Of a stretch of DNA of 64,000 nucleotides, positions 35,287-42,072 are shown in pieces. The stretch spans positions 62,001 to 126,000 of the forward strand of contig JBEHXT010000008.1 in the NCBI GenBank assembly GCA_048498555.1, read 5' to 3'. The stretch's first letter is position 1; the number at the start of each line of letters is the position of its first letter. A model generated the notes under the pieces. It was given only the letters and a program-made list of their open reading frames with translations, was not told the origin of the DNA and did not search any database. A program made the translations under genes and the position numbers. Source of the stretch: Danxiaibacter sp048498555. GTDB lineage: Bacteria > Bacteroidota > Bacteroidia > Chitinophagales > Chitinophagaceae.

Positions 35287-35931
35287 TTATCCTTTCGAAT
35301 CGGAAATTCCAACCCTGTGATGGATGTAGTGATTCTTTTGTAACTCAGCCAGCATAAACCAGGCTATATTACCCGCGGAAATTTTATTAAGATTTGGCGT
35401 GGGGATTTTTTCCTTTGCAGTTACATACTGGTCGTCGCCGGCATTGTCTTTAATATCCGGGCAGCAGAGGAAGGTCCAGTCCAGCGAAGATTGTTTTAAA
35501 TTGAGGTAAGCGTGCAGGTGTTCCTCGCCTACGGGCAAATATTCTTTCGGGTAATCATGGCGGTAGATGCGGTACTCGTGCCTTTCGTCAGGCAGAATAC
35601 CCAAACCTCCAACGGCAATAATTCTTTTTACGCCTGTTTTTTCCATCTGTGTAACAATGTTCTTAATGCCCAGGCTTCTCGTTTTATCTGTGCCGTCAAA
35701 AGAACCGCCCAAAACCGATAAAACAGCATCGGCGCCCTTCACAGCTTCGTATACATCCCGCTCTTCAAACACATATCCTTTAATGGCTTCAAGATTAGGG
35801 TTCCTGTCAGCCTCATCCATTAACGATGTTACGTTTCTTCCAAATGCTCTTACATGATGACCTTTTGCAAGCGCTTTCGTTACAATGTATTTACCAACCT
35901 GTCCGGTTGCTCCAAAAACAGTTATGATCAT
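35287..35931 (-). CDS. NAD(P)-binding Rossmann-fold protein (NmrA/SDR-a type)
   Basis: A 214-residue cytoplasmic protein with the dinucleotide-binding motif GATGQVGKYI at residues 7-16, an acidic second strand region, and AVLSVLGGSFDGTDK near 70. These are typical of the atypical short-chain dehydrogenases related to biliverdin reductase B and NmrA. The classical Tyr-x-x-x-Lys pair is not obvious, as in that subgroup. It may reduce flavins or similar substrates, or sense NAD(P)H; no specific role can be assigned. Confidence 0.82.
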   Translation of the reverse strand: MIITVFGATGQVGKYIVTKALAKGHHVRAFGRNVTSLMDEADRNPNLEAIKGYVFEERDVYEAVKGADAVLSVLGGSFDGTDKTRSLGIKNIVTQMEKTGVKRIIAVGGLGILPDERHEYRIYRHDYPKEYLPVGEEHLHAYLNLKQSSLDWTFLCCPDIKDNAGDDQYVTAKEKIPTPNLNKISAGNIAWFMLAELQKNHYIHHRVGISDSKG

Positions 35932-35994
35932 ATGGTGAAGAATTTACCACAATATAAGAAGGTTGGGGCAGAAGAAAGCGGATTTAGCGCGTAA

Positions 35995-36136
35995 GGTTTA
36001 AGGCTTGAGGTGTAGGGGGCAAGGTGTGAGGTATCAGGCGTCAGGTAGGCCATTTTCGAATAACCAGACGTCAAAGGGACAGACTGATGGGGCAGCCCTC
36101 ATTTTATATCTCAAATTTCAAATCTGAAATCTCCAA
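35995..36136. repeat. Word-repeat spacer (AAGGTTTAAGGCTTGAGG and AAATTTCAAATCTGAAATC)
   Basis: Two different degenerate word families fill this spacer: G-rich words (GGTGTGAGGTATCAGGCGTC) at 35995-36048 and AT-rich words at 36103-36136. No gene is visible. Confidence 0.5.
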
Positions 36137-36469
36137 TCAGTTCGCAATCTGTTCTTCCAGCTCCGCCATAGAAATACCCATATGGCTTTCTGAATATGTG
36201 CATTCGCCATTTTTAATCAGCAACACTTGCGGAGACTCGTGGTAAACATCAAAGTCGGCTGCTACCTTATTAGAGATATCTCTGTAGGCAATCAGGTCAA
36301 GATAATAGAAATCAGTATTTTCCGGCTGCTCACTTCTGTCAAGCCTGTTTTTTGCCATGCTGCTGATGCTGCACCTGGTGCTATGCTTAAAGATTATCTG
36401 TGGCTGGCGAAATGAATTATCCAGTATCTCCGCGATTTGCTCGGGAGCATTCAAAGTTTTCCAATTCAT
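36137..36469 (-). CDS. ytxJ: YtxJ-type bacillithiol system redox protein
   Basis: A 110-residue thioredoxin-fold protein of the YtxJ family, thought to act as a monothiol bacilliredoxin on bacillithiol-mixed disulfides. The active cysteine is Cys33 in the stretch FKHSTRCSISSMAKNR, where other thioredoxins have CxxC; a single Cys is normal for YtxJ. The C-terminal half has the thioredoxin-like ESPQVLLIKNGE with the cis-proline. Its presence suggests that the organism makes bacillithiol. A tiny lipoprotein gene lies 20 bases upstream on the same strand. Confidence 0.88.
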   Translation of the reverse strand: MNWKTLNAPEQIAEILDNSFRQPQIIFKHSTRCSISSMAKNRLDRSEQPENTDFYYLDLIAYRDISNKVAADFDVYHESPQVLLIKNGECTYSESHMGISMAELEEQIAN

Positions 36470-36489
36470 AATAAAGTAAAATTTGGGCG

Positions 36490-36612
36490 TTAGCGCCTGA
36501 AAAAATTCTTATCGTTTGTGGGGCAATGGCCGCCTTTTCCTGATGTAACACAAGAGGTTACAGCCAAACTTAGGGCCACGCAACAAAGGAGTACAAGTAA
36601 TTTTTTGTTCAT
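36490..36612 (-). CDS. Small (40-residue) lipoprotein
   Basis: An ATG frame of 40 codons with a clear lipoprotein signal: MNKKLLVLLCCVALSLAV followed by lipobox TSC, so the mature peptide is only about 21 residues (CVTSGKGGHCPTNDKNFFRR). The mature part holds one further cysteine in HCPTNDKNFF. It is followed 20 bases later by ytxJ on the same strand and probably shares its mRNA. The function is unknown. The good signal peptide makes it more than a chance frame. Confidence 0.65.
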   Translation of the reverse strand: MNKKLLVLLCCVALSLAVTSCVTSGKGGHCPTNDKNFFRR

Positions 36613-36708
36613 AGATTAAACTGAAGAGCGTAAAAAACGCCTGATTTTGGGTGCAAAGATAGTATTCACCCGCTTTTTTTTGAGATAATTTCTCACATTT
36701 GCCATCTT

Positions 36709-38079
36709 ATGGCTAAAGTTCATTTTATATCGATCGGTGGCAGCGTAATGCACCAGCTTGCAATTGCTTTAAAAAGAAAAGGTTATGTAGTAACAGGAAC
36801 AGACGATGAGATATTTGAGCCTGCAAGAAAAAATCTGTTAAATGAAGGGTTGCTCCCTGAGACGATAGGCTGGGATGAAAGTAAAATTACCGCCGACCTT
36901 GATGCAGTAATCCTGGGCATGCATGCCAAAAATGATAATCCCGAGATGCAAAAAGCACGCGAACTGGGATTAAAAATCTATTCATTCCCTGAATTTATCT
37001 TCAGCGAAAGCATCCACAAAAAAAGAGTGGTAGTTGGCGGCAGCCATGGAAAAACAACAACAACCAGCATGATCATGCACGTGCTAAAGAGCACAGGTAA
37101 GCCTTTTGACTGGATGGTAGGAGCACGCCTGGAAGGCTTTGATCAAAGTGTGAACATTACAGATGCGCCGGTGATTGTTTGCGAGGGGGATGAATATCCA
37201 GCAAGTGCCATTGAGAAATTGCCCAAGTTCCACTTTTTATACCCGCATGTTGCCATACTTACCGGGATAGCCTGGGATCATATCAATGTATTTCCCACAT
37301 TTGAGATCTACCTTGAGCAGTTTAGGATTTTTATTGATAAGATCGAAAAAAACGGGTTGCTTATATATAACGAAACAGATGCCGTGTTGAAGGAATTGGT
37401 GGAAAAACATAGGCGCGATGACGTTCGTTATCAGCCTTATGGCGTTCCCGAGCATTCAATCTCAAATGGAAAAACCTCTGTAGAATTGGATGGGCACAAA
37501 GGCCAACTAAAAGTATTTGGAGACCATAACCTGCTAAATCTGAATGCGGCCTGGTACGCTTGCCGCGACCTGGCAGTTGATGCAGATACATTTGTAAAGA
37601 GTATTGGTTCTTTTACCGGCGCCGCTAAAAGGCTTGAACTGTTAGCCACCGGTGAGAAAACCAACGCTTACAGGGATTTTGCCCATGCGCCAAGCAAAGT
37701 GAAGGCAACCATTGATGCCGTTAAACAGCAATTTCCTGAGAGGAAGTTATTTGCAGTTCTTGAACTGCATACCTATAGTAGTTTAAACGAGCAGTTTATG
37801 CATGAGTATGATGGCGCCATGGACAAGGCTGATGCTGCTGTTGTTTTTTATTCAAAACATGCGCTCGAACTGAAAAGAATGCCCGAATTGCCTGCAGAAA
37901 TAGTGATTGAAGGGTTTAATAAAAAGGGTCTCATAGTAATAAATGATAAAGAGGAATTGGAGAAATGGCTAGCGTCGCAAAACTATGATAATGGCAACTT
38001 GTTGCTCATGAGCAGTGGCAACTATGACGGCATCGCCCTTGAAAAAGTCATCAACAATATTGGCTTACACATCCAATAA
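36709..38079 (+). CDS. mpl: Mpl-type UDP-N-acetylmuramate:tripeptide ligase
   Basis: Recycles cell-wall peptides by joining L-Ala-gamma-D-Glu-meso-Dap to UDP-N-acetylmuramate. The 456-residue Mur-ligase-family protein has an N-terminal Rossmann-like domain (VHFISIGGSVMHQLAIAL), the ATP-binding P-loop GGSHGKTTTT near residue 110, and the C-terminal domain with FAHAPSKVKATIDAVKQQFP, where FAHAP corresponds to the DYAHHP motif of MurC-type ligases. The length agrees with Mpl. A CACATTTG box (one mismatch to TAnnTTTG) ends only 7 bases before the ATG, so the mRNA may have almost no leader. Confidence 0.9.
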   Translation: MAKVHFISIGGSVMHQLAIALKRKGYVVTGTDDEIFEPARKNLLNEGLLPETIGWDESKITADLDAVILGMHAKNDNPEMQKARELGLKIYSFPEFIFSESIHKKRVVVGGSHGKTTTTSMIMHVLKSTGKPFDWMVGARLEGFDQSVNITDAPVIVCEGDEYPASAIEKLPKFHFLYPHVAILTGIAWDHINVFPTFEIYLEQFRIFIDKIEKNGLLIYNETDAVLKELVEKHRRDDVRYQPYGVPEHSISNGKTSVELDGHKGQLKVFGDHNLLNLNAAWYACRDLAVDADTFVKSIGSFTGAAKRLELLATGEKTNAYRDFAHAPSKVKATIDAVKQQFPERKLFAVLELHTYSSLNEQFMHEYDGAMDKADAAVVFYSKHALELKRMPELPAEIVIEGFNKKGLIVINDKEELEKWLASQNYDNGNLLLMSSGNYDGIALEKVINNIGLHIQ

Positions 38080-38189
38080 AAACGGCATAAAATACAGTCA
38101 AACCTTAAAATAATTCAGGGTATTCTATTCTTGTTATTTACTTGAAAAAGCGTAGTACATTCGCAACGCTTAAAATAATTTTCGCTGTA

Positions 38190-38960
38190 ATGAAATTACA
38201 ATTAACTCGCCCTTTGGCTTTTATTGATTTGGAAACAACCGGTATAAATATCGGTGCTGACAGAATTGTTGAGATTGCAATTGTTAAAATTTTGCCTGAC
38301 GGTACAAAACAGGTAAAGCGTAAGCTTATCAACCCATTGATGCCCATTCCAAAAGCATCAAGCGATGTGCACGGAATTACTGATGACATGGTAAAAGATG
38401 CACCTTCTTTCAAGCAGGTTGCTAACGAAGTAAAACAATTTTTAGATAGCTCAGATATTGGAGGATACAACAGCAATCGCTTTGATATTCCCATGCTGGT
38501 AGAGGAATTTTTGAGATCCGGGCTTGATTTCAGCCTGGAAGGAAGAAGAATGGTAGATGTGCAAAAAGTGTTTCATATGATGGAACAAAGAACTTTAAGT
38601 GCAGCATATAAATTCTATTGCAGCAAAACGCTGGATGATGCACACAGTGCTGAAGCAGATGCTGCCGCTACAGCCGAAATTCTGGAAGCCCAGATTGAAC
38701 GTTACGAACATATTGGGTCTACGGTAGATTCCATTTGTAAGTTTACTGGCGAAGAGGAAATTGTAGATTTCGCCCGCCGTTTTGTAAAAGTGAATGGTGT
38801 TGAACTATTTAATTTTGGTAAACACAAAGGCAAGTCTGTTGTTGATGTGCTGAAGATGGAACCTCAATACTACGATTGGATGATGAAAGGTGATTTTGCA
38901 CTGCACACGAAGCAAAAATTAACTGAAATACTCAACCGTACTTTGTTAAAAAAGATGTAA
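38190..38960 (+). CDS. DnaQ-type 3'-5' exonuclease with ExoX-like C-terminal domain
   Basis: A 256-residue DEDD exonuclease. The first acidic pair is in PLAFIDLETTGINIG (DxE), the second region is GYNSNRFDIPMLVEEF, and the third is AHSAEADAAATAEIL. The histidine in DDAHSAEAD fits the DEDDh subtype. After the catalytic domain (about 1-180) comes a small C-terminal module FNFGKHKGKSVVDVLKMEP...YYDWMMKGDF, known from ExoX-like and DUF3820 proteins. I start at the ATG at 38190; the longer frame needs a TTG 16 codons earlier. It may act in proofreading or repair. Confidence 0.9.
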   Translation: MKLQLTRPLAFIDLETTGINIGADRIVEIAIVKILPDGTKQVKRKLINPLMPIPKASSDVHGITDDMVKDAPSFKQVANEVKQFLDSSDIGGYNSNRFDIPMLVEEFLRSGLDFSLEGRRMVDVQKVFHMMEQRTLSAAYKFYCSKTLDDAHSAEADAAATAEILEAQIERYEHIGSTVDSICKFTGEEEIVDFARRFVKVNGVELFNFGKHKGKSVVDVLKMEPQYYDWMMKGDFALHTKQKLTEILNRTLLKKM

Positions 38961-38981
38961 AGACGCACTTGCGATAAGAAG

Positions 38982-39036
38982 AGCCGCCTTCCCAAACGCT
39001 GTGTTTAACGGCACAATAGGGATGGCGGCTTTTTTG
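38982..39036 (+). terminator. Rho-independent terminator after the exonuclease gene
   Basis: The stem AGCCGCCTTCCC/GGGATGGCGGCT (one mismatch) is followed by TTTTTT. The loop is long, about 27 bases. Confidence 0.75.
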
Positions 39037-39084
39037 CGACTGGTTCACAATAGATTTTAAGAAAAATCTATCAGCCAAAATTTC

Positions 39085-39092
39085 TATTTTTG
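39085..39092 (+). promoter_or_regulatory. -7 box TATTTTTG immediately before a gene start
   Basis: TATTTTTG matches TAnnTTTG exactly and ends 7 bases before the ATG of the glycosyltransferase at 39100. Transcription would start at or next to the start codon, giving a leaderless mRNA. Confidence 0.4.
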
Positions 39093-39099
39093 TCACTTA

Positions 39100-39909
39100 A
39101 TGGTTCGATTGGAAAAGCTAGTAATAATACCTACATACAACGAGAAGGAAAATATTGCCGCAATTCTTCAGAAAGTATTTGATCTGAAGCAAGGATACCA
39201 TGTGTTGGTAATTGATGATGGTTCTCCTGACGGTACCGCAGAAATAGTTAAAGGGCTTTTTGAAAAGTACCCTGATGTTTTATTTCTTGAAGAAAGGAGA
39301 GGAAAGCTTGGCCTGGGCACCGCATACATCCACGGATTTAAATGGGCGCTGGCTAAGGGTTACGAATTCATTTTTGAAATGGATGCCGATTTCTCTCATA
39401 ATCCGGAAGACCTTGAACGATTGTATTACGCATGTAAATACCACAGCGGTGATATGGCCGTTGGAAGCAGGTATGTACCGGGCGGAAAAATAGAAAACTG
39501 GCCAATGGACAGGCATATCTATTCCCGCGGTGGCGCTATATATACAAAGCTTATCACGTGGATGCCGGTTGCTGATCCTACCGCAGGTTTTGTTTGTTAC
39601 ACACGCAAAGTACTTGAAACCATTAATCTTGACCAGGTAACATTTGTGGGTTACGCCTTCCAGATAGAAATGAAATTCGCCACCTGGAAACTGGGCTTTA
39701 ATATAGTTGAAGTACCTATTACGTTTGTTGATAGAAAAATCGGCGTAAGTAAAATGAGTAAAGGCATATTGAAGGAAGGTATTTTTGGCGTATTAAGCAT
39801 TCAGTGGCAGAGCATGTTTAAGAACTACCGCAAGAGGCTAAGCCAGCCTTCAAAAGAAGATAACGGTTCTTACAAAGAAAAAGAACTGATAGCCGAGCAA
39901 AATAAATAA
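39100..39909 (+). CDS. Polyprenol monophosphomannose synthase (GT2, Dpm1-like)
   Basis: A 269-residue family 2 glycosyltransferase that moves a sugar, normally mannose, from a nucleotide to polyprenol phosphate on the cytoplasmic side of the membrane. The GT-A fold starts LVIIPTYNEKENIAAIL. VIDDGSPDGTAEIVK, the catalytic DAD in FEMDADFSHNPEDLE, and SRYVPGG near residue 125 follow the Dpm1 pattern, as do PTAGFVCYTRKVLE and the closing RKIGVSKMSKGI. Soluble Dpm1-like members lack C-terminal membrane helices, as here. Lipid-linked mannose would feed protein O-mannosylation or polysaccharide synthesis. Confidence 0.9.
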   Translation: MVRLEKLVIIPTYNEKENIAAILQKVFDLKQGYHVLVIDDGSPDGTAEIVKGLFEKYPDVLFLEERRGKLGLGTAYIHGFKWALAKGYEFIFEMDADFSHNPEDLERLYYACKYHSGDMAVGSRYVPGGKIENWPMDRHIYSRGGAIYTKLITWMPVADPTAGFVCYTRKVLETINLDQVTFVGYAFQIEMKFATWKLGFNIVEVPITFVDRKIGVSKMSKGILKEGIFGVLSIQWQSMFKNYRKRLSQPSKEDNGSYKEKELIAEQNK

Positions 39910-39961
39910 GTACCACAACCACTCCTCTCTGGCATATTTACCAAAAGATATTTAATGAACC

Positions 39962-40003
39962 TGCACGTATAAAACTTATGTATACGTGCAATCTCTACCT
40001 TTG
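39962..40003 (+). promoter_or_regulatory. EamA-gene promoter with a 10-base-arm operator
   Basis: A perfect inverted repeat TGCACGTATA (39962-39971) and TATACGTGCA (39981-39990) is followed 5 bases later by the exact -7 box TACCTTTG (39996-40003). The repeat covers the -33 region, the usual place for a repressor. The ATG lies 62 bases beyond the -7 box. Confidence 0.6.
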
Positions 40004-40065
40004 CATGCTTTTTCCGTTTACAGGTTGTAACATTATAACATGGACGGAGAAAAAAATACGCACGG

Positions 40066-40947
40066 ATGAAATCTGCTTTAATTCGCTTACATGTAGCTGT
40101 TTTTTTGTGGGGGTTTACAGGTGTTTTAGGCCGGGCCATTTCATTGAATGAAGGTTGGCTGGTGTGGTGGCGAATGTGCATTACCGCTGTTACACTTTGG
40201 GTGTTATTTGCTTTGCAGGGCAAAATTCACAAAATTAGTTTCAAAGATTTTCTAAAGATTGCATCCATCGGTTTTACGCTGGCTGTTCACTGGCTATTGT
40301 TTTATGGCAGCATCAAATATTCCAACGTATCCATTGCGTTAACCTGCCTGGCTACATCGGGATTGTTATCCGCTCTTATTGAACCTCTCTTCTTTAAAAA
40401 ACGCATCAATTTTTTTGAAGTGCTGCTTGGGTTGTTTGCTTTGGTGGGCATAGGCATCATCTATTTTTCCAATCTTCATTTTTCAATAGGCATTTATATC
40501 GGACTGCTAAGTGCGTTATTTACGGTAGTAGTTTCAATCCTCAATAAAAAGATCGTAAAGGGCTATATGCCGCAAACTATAACATTGTATCAACTTACCG
40601 GCGGGTTTCTGGGCCTGTCATTGTTGATGCCTTTGTATGAATGGCTGTTTCCATCTGCAGTACATATGCCGCAGCATATGGATTGGCTCTGGCTTATTAT
40701 TCTAAGCTGGTGCTGTACTATACTTACTTTCTTTTTATACATAAGGGCACTGCAAAAAATAAGTGCCTTCACTATGAATCTTACTTTAACGCTGGAACCC
40801 GTTTACGGTGTAATACTCGCGTTTGTCCTTTATCATGAAAATGAGGCCCTGAGTAACTATTTCTATATCGGATTTCTGCTGATTCTCACAGCCGTAGTTT
40901 TACAGATGATTACATTGATGAGGAAGAGGGAGAAGGTAGAGTTGTAA
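40066..40947 (+). CDS. EamA/DMT-family transporter
   Basis: A 293-residue inner-membrane protein with ten hydrophobic helices in two repeated five-helix EamA halves. Typical family stretches are AVFLWGFTGVLGRAISLNEG in the first helix region and TLEPVYGVILAFVLYHENEAL near residue 245 in the second half. DMT transporters export amino acids, metabolites or drugs; the substrate cannot be told. The gene is controlled by its own promoter with a strong palindrome. It ends at a terminator (41008-41046) and converges on the beta-propeller gene. Confidence 0.9.
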   Translation: MKSALIRLHVAVFLWGFTGVLGRAISLNEGWLVWWRMCITAVTLWVLFALQGKIHKISFKDFLKIASIGFTLAVHWLLFYGSIKYSNVSIALTCLATSGLLSALIEPLFFKKRINFFEVLLGLFALVGIGIIYFSNLHFSIGIYIGLLSALFTVVVSILNKKIVKGYMPQTITLYQLTGGFLGLSLLMPLYEWLFPSAVHMPQHMDWLWLIILSWCCTILTFFLYIRALQKISAFTMNLTLTLEPVYGVILAFVLYHENEALSNYFYIGFLLILTAVVLQMITLMRKREKVEL

Positions 40948-41133
40948 GTTCTACGTTGTACGTTTTACGTTGATCAGAGCGAAGGTTATTTTCTCATTTA
41001 AATAGAATGGCCACGAAGACATAGAATGTTTCGTGGCCAATTTTATTTCAAACGTTGTATAGTGTACTGCTAGTTCCTAGCTTTGAGCTTTCGCTTCGCT
41101 CCAATAAACGTACAACGTATAACTTAAAACGTA
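40948..41133. repeat. Inverted pair of ACGTTGTACGTTTTACGTT words around a terminator
   Basis: The left end (40948-40973) holds CTACGTTGTACGTTTTACGT. The right end (41107-41133) holds the same words in reverse complement (AACGTACAACGTATAACTTA). The terminator lies between. The layout matches that at 6942-7133, again between converging genes, but with a different word. Confidence 0.65.
41008..41046 (+). terminator. Terminator between converging genes
   Basis: The stem TGGCCACGAA/TTCGTGGCCA is followed by ATTTTATTT. The U-tract is interrupted but adequate. Confidence 0.65.
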
Positions 41134-41958
41134 CTACTTAAACTGGTACGCTACTACTGATTTTTTAAAGAACGTAGGTACGTAAACTATTTTATTCTTG
41201 CTATCGTAACCTATATCTGCAGTGTTACTTTTTTCATTGCGTGTGTCAAGCATTACTTCGGCTTTGCCATTGGCAACATGGTACACAACGCCAACCCAGG
41301 CACTTACAATAAACTCGCCGGGTTTAACTTCTTCAATACCATCTGTGCTGGCTTCCATTCCTTCAGCAATGGTAGTCCGTTGTTTGCTTGCATCAAGTTT
41401 GTAAAGCGTGCCGCTTGCAAGTACATACAAATCGGAACCAACGGCTAAAAGGCCATTCGGCCCTTTGAAATCAGCGGCATATTCAGCAGGCTTGCCATCT
41501 TTTATCGCAATAATATTTCCTTTGCGGGAATCAGATACATACACAGTGCCATCATTACTTATGGTAATGTCATTCAGGAATTGTGCACCGTCAACCGCTA
41601 TTTTTTGCTTAATTTTTCCGGTTGCAATATCTACTGCAACAACCTCATCAATATCTGCCACATACAAAGAGCCTTTAAAAAGCCCCATTCCTTTGGGCGC
41701 GCTTAAACCGGTTACCCAGTTCATGTTAATGATTTTGCCATCAAGGCCAATTTTCGCCACGCCGCCCTTGTTGTCTTTTTTACTGGGATCACCGTCAATC
41801 AGGGAAACGTACAATACCTTATTGGCTCCGTCGAATAACACAGATTCTGGTACCGGAACAATGGTGTCCGTAGACCATAACCTGGTTAGCTGATGTTGTG
41901 CTTTTGCAGCATAAAACGTTAAAAAGGATAACAAAACAAAAAAGAACTTTTGCTTCAT
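41134..41958 (-). CDS. SMP-30/gluconolactonase-like beta-propeller protein, exported
   Basis: A 274-residue protein with a signal peptide (about 1-20) and repeated propeller blades, each with a pattern like DGANKVLYVSLIDGDP, LKGSLYVADIDEVVAVD, ISNDGTVYVSDSRKGNI and AVGSDLYVLASGTLYKLD. This is the SMP-30/LRE fold, six blades expected. Catalytic calcium-site residues of gluconolactonase cannot be fixed by eye, so enzymatic activity is uncertain. It may be a periplasmic binding or hydrolytic protein. It is divergent from the S9 peptidase gene, and a 20-base palindrome lies 8 bases upstream of its start. Confidence 0.8.
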   Translation of the reverse strand: MKQKFFFVLLSFLTFYAAKAQHQLTRLWSTDTIVPVPESVLFDGANKVLYVSLIDGDPSKKDNKGGVAKIGLDGKIINMNWVTGLSAPKGMGLFKGSLYVADIDEVVAVDIATGKIKQKIAVDGAQFLNDITISNDGTVYVSDSRKGNIIAIKDGKPAEYAADFKGPNGLLAVGSDLYVLASGTLYKLDASKQRTTIAEGMEASTDGIEEVKPGEFIVSAWVGVVYHVANGKAEVMLDTRNEKSNTADIGYDSKNKIVYVPTFFKKSVVAYQFK

Positions 41959-41965
41959 AAGTTGA

Positions 41966-41985
41966 AAGTTTAGTCCCCTAAACTT
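41966..41985. promoter_or_regulatory. 20-base palindrome in a divergent promoter region
   Basis: AAGTTTAG TCCC CTAAACTT has perfect eight-base arms. It lies between the divergent propeller and peptidase genes. On the minus strand it overlaps TAAGTTTA, one mismatch from the -7 consensus, so it could be an operator for the propeller gene. Confidence 0.5.
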
Positions 41986-42041
41986 ACATCATAAAAAGCT
42001 TTTATGAAACAGCTAGCGAAATTCTGGCATAAATACTTTCA

Positions 42042-42049
42042 TATCTTCG
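42042..42049 (+). promoter_or_regulatory. Putative S9 peptidase -7 box TATCTTCG
   Basis: TATCTTCG, one mismatch from TAnnTTTG and identical to the box before trpS, lies 24 bases before the ATG at 42073. It supports that ATG over the longer frame from 42004, which would include the promoter. Confidence 0.4.
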
Positions 42050-42072
42050 GCTTCAAAGGAACCAATCAACGA

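Noticed and set aside
42004..42072. N-terminal extension of the S9 peptidase from the ATG at 42004
   Set aside because: The signal peptide begins at 42073 and a promoter-like TATCTTCG lies inside the extension.
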